From Chamaelirium japonicum (taxonomy: Eukaryota; Streptophyta; Magnoliopsida; Liliales; Melanthiaceae): a stretch of 64,000 nucleotides of DNA. The notes under the pieces are model-generated. The model was not told the origin of the DNA and searched no databases. It saw only the letters and a program-made list of their open reading frames with translations. The stretch is from contig OX393550.1 in assembly GCA_947650365.1 (NCBI GenBank), positions 116,490,237 to 116,554,236 on the forward strand, given 5' to 3'. Position numbers and translations under genes: made by a program. Positions 34,506 to 48,704 of this stretch are shown here, piece after piece. Within the stretch, counting starts at the first letter, position 1; each line of letters starts with the position of its first letter.

Positions 34506-34893
34506 AAGCCTCCGAAGAGTTAGTGCGTATGTATCCGCCAAATCCTCCGAAGAGAAAGTGCGTAGCCGCCAAAGCCTCCGAAGAGTCAGTGTGTATGTAT
34601 CCGCCAAATCCTCCGAAGAGAAAGTGCGTACCCGCCAAAGCCTCCGAAGAGTCAGTGCGTATGTATCCGCCAAATCCTCCGAAGAGAAAGTGCATAGCCG
34701 CCAAAGCCTCTGAAGAGTCAATGCGTATGTATCCGCCAAATCCTCCGAAGAGAAAGTGTGTAGCCACCAAAGCCTCCGAAGAGTCAGTGCGTATGTATCC
34801 GCCAAATCCTCCGAAGAGAAAGTGCGTAGCCGCCAAAGCCTCCGAAGAGTCAGTGCATATGTATCCGCCAAATCCTCCGAAGAGAAAGTGCAT
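34506..34893. repeat. 66-bp minisatellite, about 6 copies
   Basis: The unit has GCCTCCGAAGAGTCAGTGCG, TATGTATCCGCCAAATCCTC and GAAAGTGCGTAGCCGCCAAA. Each unit also contains two related halves (CCTCCGAAGAG occurs twice). Because 66 is divisible by 3, frames stay open on both strands and encode 22-residue repeats (for example MYPPNPPKRKCVAAKASEES). These ORFs follow from the unit length and are not evidence of a protein. Confidence 0.9.
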
Positions 34894-35975
34894 AACCTTA
34901 CTATGTCCTCTACCGGACAGTCACAACCCACCGCCAAAGTTCCCAAGGAACAGTACGTATCTTACTATGAAAGTCTTTATCAAGACATTGCATAATCTGC
35001 TAACCATGAGAATTCCAACCACCACATTCCACCCGTTGGTGCACTCTTTGAAACCATTATTCTCAAGGGTCTGCATCATTACTCGAGGGATCCAAGAGCA
35101 TACATACCAATCAAGAACAACTCATGTGGATCGATGAAATTTAGTAACGAGAAAGTAATGGACAATCCTAAAACACCGACTAGGTTTTTAGTACTAAAGG
35201 TCAACGGAAAACATGGAATCCTAAACACCGTCTACGTTTCTAGTACTAATGTCAATGGAAATCAAGGAATCCTAAACACCAGCTAAGTCTCTAATACTAA
35301 AGGTCGATGGAAATCAATAAAAGATAATCCCTACAACTAGGTTAGATAAGCTATCAAGGATCTGTATTCTACTATCCATATACAACATATATCCCCCAAT
35401 TAACCGTTGTAAATTCAACCTCTAGTCCTTGATTAGCTTGCTAAATACCAAACTCAAATAAAACTTTATTAGAAGACTCCAAACTTACTCCAAGGTTGTC
35501 TTCAACAATACTCTTCTACTAAAGCATCCCAATTTCCTTTCTATAGTGATATAGGAAAAAGTAATTCTCTCACTATGATTACTCAAGGGTTATCCACCTA
35601 TTTGAAAAACTATTAGGTCCAACGATCATTGCCACTACTATCTGCTCAGTACAACCGTCAAAGTCCCGATTTCGGACAATGCAACCCTAACTGCCAAAGT
35701 CCCAAGCAGGAACCGTGCCCCACCAAATTCTCTGAAGAGAAGATATGTATCTTGTTGCCCACTTGAGATGTCAGTTATCATTTGGATCTTATCCCATAAT
35801 TTGCTCTCCAAATAACTCCTCAAGGTTACCCCGTTCAGATGCACGACGCACACAACCACATAAAGGCCTAACACCTATCAAAAAAAAAAAATATCTTGCT
35901 ATAGCTAGACAAAAACTCAACTCAATAATATTATTACTAAAATACAAAAGGTAACCTACATGATTGATTATTACA
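34894..35975. other. Ty3 internal non-coding region
   Basis: AT-rich sequence with a small direct duplication (phrases AATCCTAAACACC and GTTTYTAGTACTAA repeat at 35160-35310). No pol domain is seen where it would be expected downstream of gag. Confidence 0.5.
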
Positions 35976-36917
35976 TTAAGTTTGTAAAGAATGACACTCT
36001 CTCTTCTTGTGGCCACTTTGACCACAGATGTAGCATGCTCCCTTCAACGGGCATTGCTTTCGAACATGGCCCTCTTGTCTGCAGTTATGACATACTAGCT
36101 GCTCCTGACCTTTTCCTCCTTCAATATCAACTTGAGGTTTGGTTGAAGTCTTTTGTCGCTTATTGTAGTGTTCTTCCTGATGCCCTTCTAGGAATCTCCC
36201 AGATTCTTCTATTTCGCACTCTACCGCCAATGCTCGATTAACCACCTCTTCATAAGACTGACTTAAGAATGCAGAAAGTTTTCCTCTGATCTCCGGCTTT
36301 AGGCCATGCTCAAAATGTCTGGCCTGTCGAGCATCAGTTGCTACTTGGTGCAGGGCATATCTAGAAAGCTCCGAAAACTTGGCCTCATATTGTGCCACAG
36401 TACGAGACCCCTAGTTAAGGGCTAAGAACTCCATCTCCATCCGGTACTGCACGGTAACCGAAAAGTACTTCTTTTGAAAGAGTTCCTCGAACTCCTGCCA
36501 GGTGATCCCTCCTCGATCTGCAGCTTTGGTACGTTGGACTGTCTACCACCAGAAGTCTGCCTCAGCCTCGAACTGGTATGAAGCAAAAGTGACTCTCCTA
36601 TCGTCGGTGATGCCCAATGCGTTAAGTATCTTCTCAACCTGCTGGAACCATCGATCGGCCTCTAACGGATCTGGCTCACCCTTGAAGCTCGGTGGTCCCA
36701 TCGCCTTAAAGCCCTTCAACAATTTCCCTTGCCGCTCGCCCTCGGCCTGCTGACGAGCCTGGGCCTGGGCAAGGGCAGCTTGAGCTAGCTCGGCCTGCTG
36801 CTGCTAGACCATGGCGGCCATCACCTGGAGCATCTCCATCATCATCGCTGTGCTGTCTGGCCCAGCGAATGATCCTGCTCCGTTGCTAGCACCATTACCA
36901 CTTCTGGTACCCGCCAT
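35976..36917 (-). pseudogene. Ty3-type gag pseudogene
   Basis: Starts MAGTRSGNG at 36917. A Gln/Ala-rich N-terminus leads to the capsid-type block MGPPSFKGEPDPLEADRWF, FEAEADFWW and WQEFEELFQKKYF (the Retrotrans_gag family). The last 140 codons are open and end with two CCHC zinc knuckles, CHNCRQEGHVRKQC and CYICGQSGHKKREC, which bind RNA during packaging. At least three in-frame stops (in the contexts AAMV-stop, FWW-stop and ALN-stop) make it a pseudogene. The frame ends at 35976 with no protease following, so pol was deleted or never present. Confidence 0.85.
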
Positions 36918-37004
36918 CTGAAAAGAGAAGGGATTAGTCTAACACCAACCTCCTATTAAGACTCTAGACCTAACAAGAAACTACTCCTAGGAACATATCC
37001 CTAG

Positions 37005-37016
37005 GCTCTGATACCA
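37005..37016 (-). promoter_or_regulatory. Primer-binding site of the Ty3-type element
   Basis: On the minus strand TGGTATCAGAGC, two bases (GC) from the LTR end GTGTGACA. It matches initiator Met tRNA and fixes the element as minus-oriented. Confidence 0.9.
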
Positions 37017-37018
37017 GC

Positions 37019-39880
37019 TGTCACACCCCAGAAATCCGGAACCGATCCCTGGGGTGTGAATTGAGAAAAACCAAGGGATTTAGGGTTTGGTCAACTGTCT
37101 ACTCCAGCTAGGGTTCCTCACAGGGCTTTTACTCTTTCAATGAATATTTTTAAGACTTACTTTTTACGAAAATATTTTTATTTTGAAAGAAAATATGAAG
37201 ATACAATTTCATCGACAGGGAGATGATCACGCTCGACCCTCAACCGGGCTATCCTCTCAGCATGTGCGGCCCGCCAGTGCCCCACATGCTGACAGAAGTC
37301 CCTAAAAAGGGAGCACGAGGCTCAAGCCTCTAGCGGCGAGCCGAGCAGCCTCGCTCGCTCTCTAGCACTCAGGCACTGGTTCATATGTCTTATCTAATGG
37401 GCTAGTCAATTTGGTCACTTTATGCTTTATATTTTATTATGAGCTATCCTAGGCTTGGGGCCTTGAGGAGAGGCCTACCCAAAGAGAACACAGCTGTATC
37501 ATTGCCACTAATAGCATACGCTGAGTCAAACCTAGTCGATTACAATGCCAGAAAGAAAGTGACTACTACAAGACCTACTGTAATCTAAGACTCCACCGTT
37601 GTCCTAACTCCGACGCTGGCCTCGCTGCTGCGGCTACCCCTGAGTCTCCGAACCTGCAGAAGAGCCTACTCGTGGAAATGAGTAGCCCCCAAAATGAATT
37701 GGGAGATTAGCCAAATAAATGGCTAGTGACAAGCTAACTGCATAGGTAATTAATGACGCCCGCATTTTATTAACAATTTACTGATTGACCTAATTGTCCA
37801 ACTATATTCTCAATCACGCCCTAAGTGCCCATGCATTTTCTACATTTGCATACAATTCCTACTGTCACTAGGTTATCGAGAGTACCATTTTACAGTTAAT
37901 AAAATTAAGCACACACAATGTGAACTCCGGATATTTTGTTCATCTTGCCCCCGGTCGGCCATTACTATAGGGCCTTTTATTTCGATGTAGAGGGCCAACT
38001 CTCTCGCCGCGCATACTCCGACACCATGCGCAAAGTCATCCATATGATCATAAGAGGTTTCCCGTCTTTCACGGTGGAGCTCTACCGCCCAACTTGCTTT
38101 CCTTGGGGGCTTCAACTACCCCGGGACAGGATTGCTAGGCCAATTCCTCTTCGAGGGCACCACCTATTGGCTTTACCATAACCCCTGCCCGTGACCCCCT
38201 GACCGACTAATCTTCGGCTGTGCGCACAGGGTGGTTCACGGCCCTTGCACGCACGGGGTCCGAATCTTTCACAGGATAGAATATCACACAATTTATAATA
38301 ATAAAGTGATTTCGATGTTTTACCTCGGGATTCGCACCGCGCTCACAACCCATGCATCATAATAAATTTACTCTCGCCCGTACTCCCGTGTGCCCGGTTC
38401 TCTACACCCCATCCAGGAGAGTGGGCCCGATAATTATTCTTTTATTATTAATTCTTAATATTAAGGGGATTCCTACTTACGGTGTCCAAGCAATCAGAAG
38501 ATTTATTATTAAATTATATTATTAAGCATGCGTCGCCGGAATCGCGACTCCGCATGCAAGGCGGGGTCCACTCGACTACATGCGACGATGGCCGGCGGGA
38601 CCCGCATGCAGCGTTATGGACACCTACCCTTAATTTCTATAGTAGCATAATTAATTATCTAAACAGCGTGCAGTGTCACCTGGAAAGTGTGCTCGGGCTG
38701 ATGCTGCTAAGCACCCTCTGCTCCGCCTCCGACTCGGTCCACGTGCTCACTAACTACCAAACATACCAGCGGCCTATGGTCATTAAGTGCTACTTAAAAT
38801 ATTACCGGCTTAGGTCTGATAGGCCGAGCCGAGAATTTATGCATCATCGGACGCCGGTCTACTGGCACGCAAATCGATGTGCCAAAGGTAGCGTCATCGG
38901 ACACCGGTCTATTGGCACGCAAACCGGTGTGCCAAAGGTAGCAACATCAGATGCCGGTCTACTGGCACGCAAACCGATGTGCCAAAGGTAGCATCATCGG
39001 ACGTCGGTCTATTGGCACGCAAATCGATATGCCAAAGGTAACATCATCGAACACCGGTCTACTGGCACGCAAACCGGTATGCCAAAGGTAGCGTCATCGA
39101 ACGCCGGTCTACTGGCACGCAAATCGATATGCCAAAGGTAGCGTCATCGGACGCCGGTCTACTAGCACGCAAATCGATATGCCAAAGGTAGCGTCATCGA
39201 ATGTCGATCTACGGGCACGCAAAACGATGCATCGAAGATACCGTCTTGGTTAGTCGGCGTTGCTGACGCCAAAAGCCACATTAGGGTCCAAATACACTAA
39301 TTCGGCCAAACGGTCATAACCGCATCGGTCGATGGCAAAATCAGCAAAAGCCGATCTCGGTCGGGCTTAGGTGTTGGAGGTCGGTCTCGTGCGCAAAAGG
39401 CCATGCGAGGTGGTTTTGGCCCGCAACAGCATCCATGACCTTGCTACGAGCGTGACCCGGGGAGGTCGGGCCCGCTAACCTTGAGTGTGGCCCAAAGGGC
39501 TTGATCGACATTGTGGGGAGGTCGGGGTTGGTGTGCCAAGCCATAACTTGGCGTGATATCGTCGGGATTACCTATCGTCGGTCCACCGGTTGTCAAGCAA
39601 CCGGCAATGGTCATGCAAGGAAAGGGTTACAACCGGGGCCGCGCCTAGCTAGTCGGGCCGGTCGGATAGGGGGTTTGGCTTGGCTTGGTCGGCCTTGTCG
39701 ACCGTACTGCCGTCGGCCACTTGGATGGCCGTCATAGCTGCAACCATGGCAAATGCCACGGGGGTGGGGTCTCGGCGATCGCACCGTCGTCGGCCACCGG
39801 GCCGACGGCTATGGCCGTGGCACGAGGTGAACGGGGGTGGGTGTGGCCGGTCAATCCACAACGCACCCACACACACACAG

Positions 39881-39911
<31 letters not shown>

Positions 39912-40415
39912 AAAGAAGAACAGATAAGGGGAACGAGGGCTGACTTGAGGCTCCTCCCTCCGAGCTCCGGCGGCGGCTCTCCTCTGGCAGCTCCTCCCCG
40001 GCGCCGACTACTCCTTTTCGGCCGGCTATGCTCCGGCTGCTGCGCGCCACACACGCAGCAAGAGGGTGAGGGGAGAGAAGGATCGGACGGGGGAAAGAGG
40101 AGCTCGGAGAAGGGAAGAGGGGGATCGGATAAGTGGAAAGAGGGGCTCGGATTGTGGAAAAGGGGGAGAAGGGCTGAAGGAGAAAAAAAAGGGGGAAGGG
40201 GCAGGGACTTTAAAGGGAGAGGATGGACAGCGGCCAGCGGGGTAAGGGGGTTCTAGGAGCGGCGGGTGCAGGGTAGGGGGCGGCGGCGGCGGCGGGTAGG
40301 GGGCCTAGGGGCGGCGGCGTCGGCGGGATTCCGGCCGGGTTGAGCGCGTCAGTAGAGGGGGGCGGTGGCCGGCGGTTTTGGGGGGAGGGCCGGGGTCGGG
40401 TTTGGGTTCAAGAGC

Positions 40416-40446
<31 letters not shown>

Positions 40447-40486
40447 GAGCCAGAGAAAAGAGAGAAGAGAGGAAGAGAGAGAGATA

Positions 40487-40517
<31 letters not shown>

Positions 40518-40714
40518 TGGGTGGTTGGGTGGGGTCACGGGTTAGGGGGTTGGGGTTGGGATGGGTAGTGGGGTAGGGTGGGGTAGTGGGTTAGGTTCGG
40601 GTTTGGGGGTGGGTCGGGTTTTAGTTTTTAGGTTTTAATTATTATTATTATTTTTTGTTTAGTTTAGTTTAGTTTCTTTTTTTTTTGTTTTTTATTCAAA
40701 ACCCGGTCATTACA
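37019..40714 (-). repeat. Ty3 5' LTR, uninterrupted (3.70 kb)
   Basis: Complete copy of the LTR whose partner is split at 22497-32248. On the minus strand it begins TGTAATGACCGGG and ends GGGGTGTGACA. It has a 50-bp array (38841-39240), a CA tract and a GA tract. It is an unusually long LTR. Confidence 0.9.
38841..39240. repeat. 50-bp array, 8 copies (5' LTR)
   Basis: Exactly eight units of 50 bp, homologous to the five at 24295-24544. The three-unit difference arose after insertion, since the two LTRs of one element start identical. Confidence 0.9.
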
Positions 40715-41017
40715 GAGAGAGAGAGAGAGAGTGAGAGAGAGATCTTACTTAAAAACTGAAAAACAGAGGATCAATCACAATATTAGTTTGAGGGTTAATA
40801 AAAAAAACAGAAGTATGTTCAAACAAAAAAATATTGGTAATCTCAATAGTTGCGAACGGATGTTGAAAAACAAAAAAAAGGAGAGATCTTACTAACCTGG
40901 GATTGGTCGATCTCGATCACTCTCTCTCCTTGGGCTTCGATATCAATGGAACTAACCTGAAAAAAAAAAAAAAGAAAACAGATTGGTAATACATGTTGAA
41001 AAAAGCTGGGATCAATC
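40715..41017. other. Host gap between two LTR elements
   Basis: A GA-rich start, then short repeats of GAGAGATCTTACT and GATTGGT..AT, with A-runs. No gene. It is the continuation of the flank at 22374-22496. Confidence 0.5.
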
Positions 41018-41432
41018 TGTAATAACCGGTACTTCAGAGTTTTTCCGCTCAGGATAGCCCAGTTTCCGTTTAATATTATTATTATATTATTGCTAGAATA
41101 ACTGTTTTGATCTCGCATGAATGTTCGTTGATGTTGTGTGTTTGAACTAGAGTTGGACCGGACAGTGGGTCCCGGGTCAGAGTCGCGAGGAGACGATGAA
41201 AAGATTTCAATCGATACTTTATTTGTGTGCTTATGTTCCATTGTAGATTAGTCATTATAATAATATTACGGTTTTAGTGGTGAGTCCGTCAGACCCGACG
41301 AGGTTTGCGTATCGATGGATGATGGAACGACGCGAGTCAGGTTCGACACGAGTCGGGTGCGAGTCAGGCTCGACCATTATTAGAAACAAAAAAAACTATA
41401 ACCCAAACCCAAACCCAACCCAACCTAGCCGT

Positions 41433-41447
41433 CTCTCTCTCTCTCTC

Positions 41448-41505
<58 letters not shown>
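41433..41505. repeat. (CT)n microsatellite
   Basis: CT tract inside the solo LTR with one CCCT interruption. A second CT tract is at about 41732-41784. They correspond to the GA tracts of the related LTRs read on the other strand. Confidence 0.9.
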
Positions 41506-41508
<3 letters not shown>

Positions 41509-41729
41509 TCTCCCTCTCCCTCCCCTCTCCGCCCCTGCTCTCCCCTTACCCGAATCCCCTAAAATCTGCCCCCCTACCCATCCGTACCCAGTCACCGCAC
41601 CTTCCCCCTTTAAAACCCAACCCCCTCACCCCTCTCCGATCTCTCACCCCTCTCCCCTCCAATCTCTCACTCACTCCCCTCATATCTCTCTCTACCTCCG
41701 ATCTCACTCTCTCACTCACTCCAGACCTG

Positions 41730-41787
<58 letters not shown>

Positions 41788-41949
41788 TCTTCGTGGTGTT
41801 TGGCGTGCCGCACCCAGAGGATGACAACCGATCGGAGGAGTCCCCGCCCCCGCCACCAATCTCTCGCTCCCTTCCCCTATGGTGTGCTTTGCGTATGGCC
41901 GAAGAGGAGCCAACCGACCGGAGGAGGAGCTGCCGGAGCCAACGACCCC

Positions 41950-42564
41950 TATGGGTACAAAATCTTGCTAACGCCCGATATTGCGACCCGCAGCCCTGCC
42001 TAGGGCCCATGAAGATGACAGTGGGACTCGCAGCCCTTCCTGGGGCCCATGAAGATCGTCCGGGGTCTGGTAAACATCCTTAGATGATTTTTGAAACCCT
42101 GGGTGTTCCCATGAATATTCCTTGGATATTTCCAAACCTCTATATATAGCCAACCCTGTAAATAAATCAAATCCAATTCCATTATTCCAGATTCCACTTT
42201 CTATTTTCCAGAGCTCTCTGAGCCTTCTGGTCTTCAGACTCTCTAACCCCCTCTACCCTCTATCTGTTTGTTTGTTAGAAGCACTCCTCAGCCTGTCGAG
42301 AGTAGCTTTACATTTTTAGTGATAGTGGATTCAAAGGTTGCGTCTTACCGTACGGAGACGTAGGCTTCGACTGAACTTTGTCACCACACCTTGCGTCAAT
42401 TTTCTCTATCTCTTTCTCTATCTCTCTTTCTATCTCAACAGTACTATGTGACAGCTCAGTACTTGACCCCTTAGCGCTTCATAGTGTGCTACGTCCTGAA
42501 GGGTCAAGCCTTCAATTAACTGTTGGAGGGGGGTTACGTACGACGGCCAAACTCCTCCCCCATA
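41950..42564 (+). repeat. 5' LTR of the repeat-filled element
   Basis: About 615 bp with a TATA-like CTCTATATATAG at 42139-42150. It starts TATGGG where the other LTR has TGTGGG, a decayed TG end. Confidence 0.75.
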
Positions 42565-43064
42565 GTTTAGCATCGTCTGTGGGATCATTGCCTATCAACT
42601 CGCGACCTCCAGGCTTCTTAGCTCCTTCAGTCAAGCAGTAACTACCGATAGCCAAAGCAAACCGTCTGTCTCCATCGCTATACCAGAATGGCGAAGACAT
42701 TACTCGTGGATCAGTCGGAGGGAAGTCATCTAAATCAAGATATTTAAACATCGGGGGTGGATCCTCCGACATCGGCAACCGGCATCAACGACGGAGCAAA
42801 TGTCCATCGAGCGATCGACCCATCTCTTGCTCCTTCCCAACAATACATCTTCGACACCTCCCCTCAGCATCCTGAGCCTTTCAATTCCAACTCTCCTCCG
42901 ATCCCAATATTGGGGTGATGTTCGAAACAAAATAGTTCACCTGAAGACTCCAACAACCGAGGGCTTGGAGGCAGCCATCCCTCGAGCATCCTTCAGTATT
43001 GCAGATTGCTCAATTCAAAAGCTAATGAACAAAGGTATGTACCACATATCGACAAGTCCACGGC

Positions 43065-44690
43065 CCTAGCCTGGGTACTCGAATACAAAGTCCGAGGCGC
43101 ACTCGCTGTCTCGGCATTCAACATAGTCCAAAGAGATAGCCTTGGTACTCGAATGCACAGTCAGAGGCGCACTCACTGCCTCGGCATTCAATAAAGTCCA
43201 AGGAGATAGCCTTGGCACTTGAATGCAAAGTATGAGTTGTACTTGTTGCCTCGGCATTCAACAAAGTCCAAGGAGATAGTCTTGACACTCGAATGCAAAG
43301 TCCGAGATGCACTCATTGCCTCGGTATTCAAAAAAGTCCAAGGAGATAGCCTTGGCACTAAAATACAAAGTTCGAGGCGCACTCACTGCCTCAGCATTCA
43401 ACAAAGTCCAAGGAGACAGTCTTGGCATTCGAATGCAAAGTCCGAGGCGCACTCGCTGCCTCGGCATTCAATAAAGTCCAAGGAGACAGCCTTGGCACTC
43501 GAATGCAAAGTCTGAGGTGCACTCACTACCTCAACATTCAATAAAGTCCAAGGCGACAGCCTTGGCCCTCGAATGCAAAGTCCGAGGCGTACTCATTGCC
43601 TCGGCATTCAATAAAGTTCAAGGAGACAGCATTGGCACTTAATAACAAAGTCCGATACGCACTCGCTACCTCAGCATTCAAAAAGCCCAAGAAGATAGCC
43701 CTGGTACTCGAATGCAAAGTCTGAGGCACACTCGTTGCCTCGGTATTCAACAAAGTCGAAGAAGACAACCTTGGCACTCGAATGTAAAGTCCAAGGCACA
43801 CTCATTGCCTCAATATTCAAAAAAGTCCAAAGAGACAGCCTTGGCACTCGAATGCAAAGTCCGAGGCGCACTCGCTGCCTCAGCATTCAACAAAGTCCAA
43901 GGAGACAGTCTTGGCACTCGAATACAAAATCCGAGGCACACTTGCTACCTTGGCATTCAACAAAGTCGAAGGAAACAACCTTGGCACTTGAATGCAAAGT
44001 CCGAGGCACACTCACTGCCTTGGCATTCAACAAAGTCCAAGGAGATAGCCTTGGTACTCGAATGCAAAGTCCAAGGCGCACTCGCTGCCTTGGCATTCAA
44101 CAAAGTCCAAGGATATAGCCTTGGTACTCGAATACAAAGTCCAAGGCGTACTCGCTGCCTCGGCATTCAACAAAGTCCAAGGAGATAGTCTTGGTACTTG
44201 AATGCAAAGTCCGAGGTGCACTCACTGCCTCGGCATTCAACAAAGTCCAAGGAGACAACCTTGGCACTCGAATGTAAAGTACGATGCGCATTCGCTGCCT
44301 CGACATTCAATAAAGTCTAAGGAGATAACCTTGGCACTCAAATGCAAAGTCCGAGGCACACTCGTTGCCTCGGCATTCAACAAAGTTCAAGGAGACATCA
44401 TTGGCACTCGAATGCAAAAGTCCGAGGCGCACTCGCTGCCTCGGTATTCAATAAAGTCCAAGGAGACAGTCTTGGCAGTCGAATGCAAAGTCCGAGGTGC
44501 ACTCGCTGCCTCAGCATTCAACAAAGTCCAAGGAGACAACCTTGGCACTCGAATGCAAAGTTCGAGGTGCACTCATTGTCTCAACATTTAACAAAGTCCA
44601 AGGAGATAGCCTTGGTGCCCAGATGCAAAGGCCGAGGCACTAATTGTCTCGGCATTCAATAAGTCCAAGGAGACGGTCTTGGCACTTCAA
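43065..44690. repeat. 70-bp tandem array, about 23 copies
   Basis: The unit contains GGCATTCAACAAAGTCCAAG, GAGACAGCCTTGGCACTCGA and ATGCAAAGTCCGAGGCGCAC, then TCGCTGCCTC. Units differ at many sites and few have indels. Because 70 is not a multiple of 3, the apparent ORFs on both strands shift phase every unit and are not genes. Confidence 0.9.
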
Positions 44691-44734
44691 ATTCTATCAA
44701 AGTCTTATGAAAATTCTATTTTCATTCTCACTCA

Positions 44735-45014
44735 ACGCGACAGTTAGTCCGGTTCGGGTTGCGACACAGCCAGCTAACCTGCAATAGTACAAAGCTACCT
44801 GCCCTAGACTTAGGTTTGACCAAAACGGCTCTAAGCCTAAGTCAACTGATACACGGGCACTACACTGAGTACTCCGAATCTTTGGCGTCGCACATGTTCC
44901 TGAGTTATGTAAGAACTTATGCTCCCGTGCCTCGCCACAGTTAGTCTGGTTCAGGGTTGCGACACGGCTGGCTAACCTACAACGGTATAAAACTACGTGC
45001 TCTAGGCATTGGTT
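44735..45014. repeat. Unit of about 200 bp, left portion
   Basis: Copies of a longer repeat with GACACGGC..GCTAACCTGCAA, TTTGACC.AAACGGCTCTAAG, CACTACACTGAGTACTCCGAA and CATGCTCCC.AGTTATGTAAG. The array continues at 48705-49165 after the nested insertion. Confidence 0.8.
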
Positions 45015-45408
45015 TGTAATATCCATGGTTCAAAAGGATAAATAATAAGCAGTAATCCTTATTTTATCTAAATATTTTATCCTTGTTGAATTATGAAAAT
45101 ATATGAATTAGTGCTATTGATCAGGTGGCCAGATTTTAATAAAACCTATAACATTGGATTCACACCAATGAAAGCCTTCCAAAGACATGTCTTGTGCAAG
45201 GATCAGAGTTCTGCAGTGAAATATGTAGTTGATTCTTTTTTTTTCTTCAAACCAGTGAGTAGCCGGAAGTGGATCGATTGTGCTCTTGAGTCAAATCGAG
45301 ATGGGTTCGATACACACAACAACCAAACTTGAGTACATCTCATTGGGATGTGCTTGGCTCGTTCCCCTTATAAGGCCCTCCACATATACCATTGAAATAA
45401 CAATAATA

Positions 45409-45418
45409 ATAATAATAA

Positions 45419-45451
<33 letters not shown>
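45409..45451. repeat. (TAA)n/(TAAA)n microsatellite
   Basis: About six AAT/TAA units followed by about eight TAAA units, inside the Ty3-like LTR portion. Confidence 0.9.
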
Positions 45452-47160
<1,709 letters not shown>

Positions 47161-48423
47161 ATCAATAGTCTTTTGGCAGAGGTTGTGCTTCTAGTTAACT
47201 ACCCAGGTTCTTGGGTAGGGAACCCGCTTGCACAAGTGGGACTGTGAGCCATTGCTTGTGCACAATCCGAATCTATTAGGTAGGGTCACGGGGGTGGGCA
47301 TGCGGTAAAGTCGTAAACTTCGGCCTAGTAGTCCACTCCCGGGTAACGACCCCAAAGAAAGCAAGATGGGCATGGGTGCCCCATGGTGAACTACCAAGCC
47401 CCATATTAGCCAATTGTTTTATAATTCTGGTACACGAAGGTTTACCTTGTGACCAGGGGAATTCTGTTGCCGGATCTGGTAGAAAACCGGTGGTTCACAA
47501 TGAAATAACTATTATGACTTACTACTGCAATTTGCTTGTTTCTTTAGAAGTTTTTGATATCATGATTTATTGTTAGTATTTTAATTTGTTAACATAAATA
47601 TAAATTGCATGTTGTAAGTATTAAATTATCTGACTACGGTACATGAACTTTTAGATGTAATTTCACTGAGTAATTCCAATACTCATGAATCTGGGGTTTC
47701 ATCCAAGGTGAGGAGCAGTAGAGGCAACACTGGGCGTGGAGCCAAGTAGTAGGAGTTGCAGGGGATCTTTCATTTGAAATTTCTAGATGTAATGATTTCA
47801 ATCTTGTAAATTATGATAGAAACGCTAGTAGTTAGCTAGTTATGGTTACTACTCTATGGCAATGATACCAATTAAACCTTGTTCCCTAGACGGTAAGCCT
47901 CTCCTCAAGGCCCTAACCCAATAGCCTAACTCATGATAATTAGTTATAAAATAAAATAAGATTCCTAATAGAATGGTGGCCCACCTAAACCCTAACCTGA
48001 GTATCCCTTGGGAGGAGAATGACTAGTTAGCCCACTAGGCTTGAGCGTTTGGGCTTGTCCTTGCTTCACATATACCAAAGCGTGTGATATGCTCATGACG
48101 GGCCCTCCATACTTTGGTAGATGTAGAGCTCGAGGTGTTTGTTGCTTTTCGAGGAAGCTTTACTCATAGTTTTAAAAAATTCATATAATACAAAAACAAA
48201 AGGGTTTTATCTTCTTTTATCATATGAGAGAGTGCGATCGGGATATGGAATGTTACCAGATAAACCATGCTTAGCCCCTACCCTACCCTTATCACTCTCG
48301 CTTTTGGCTACAGGTTCATGTGCCAAAAATCCGGGGTGTGACAGTTGGTATCAGAGCTGGTTCTCCTCGGGATGGGGGGGGTCTAACCATGCACGAGGAC
48401 CTATAGCCCTAAGGGGAGTGGAT

Positions 48424-48704
48424 TGTGACGACCAAGAACCAATAGCCAAGAGCCAAGACTCCTGAGACTGGAATGCCAAGATGGATGAGGTGAGGTGAGG
48501 TGTACAAGGCCATGAGTTAGCTCCACATCGCCTGGAAAGAAGGAGATCCTAAGCTACTTATATAATTTCCCCTCCCAAACATATCAGACATGATTTAAAA
48601 CCGTGCACCACTACAGATTTCGTAAGAACTTCATAGTTAAGCGTGCTCGGGTGAGAGCATAGGCAAATCGGACAATATCTTGTGTGTTTGGGGCGGATGT
48701 TACA
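48424..48704 (+). repeat. Cassandra LTR lacking the 5S box C region
   Basis: Starts TGTGACGACCAAG and ends GGATGTTACA. The 5S-like part reads TTCGTAAGAACTTCATAGTTAAGCGTGCTCGGG then GAGAGCATAGGC. The following segment of about 40 bp, with AGGATGGGTGACC in other copies, is missing, so the internal pol III promoter is broken in this copy. Confidence 0.8.

Larger units (their letters stand above)
22497..40714 (-). mobile_element. Gag-only Ty3-type retrotransposon with giant LTRs
   Basis: Terminal repeats TGTCACACC...CATTACA lie at 22497-32248 (interrupted) and 37019-40714. On the minus strand the element runs LTR (37019-40714), primer site TGGTATCAGAGC (37016-37005), a gag pseudogene (36917-35976), non-coding sequence, a G-rich tract next to 32249, then the second LTR. 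The flanks are GAGTG and GAGAG, a TSD with one mismatch inside a GA-rich site. The internal region is only 4.77 kb, including a 0.9-kb Cassandra. No protease, reverse transcriptase, RNase H or integrase was found, so the element needed help from another. About 5% LTR difference was seen in a 150-bp sample. Confidence 0.85.

Noticed and set aside
43118..44662. Overlapping ORFs of 60-158 aa with repeated LCIRVPRLSPWTLLNAEA-type peptides
   Set aside because: They come from the 70-bp array and occur on both strands in shifting frames; no protein gene is supported.
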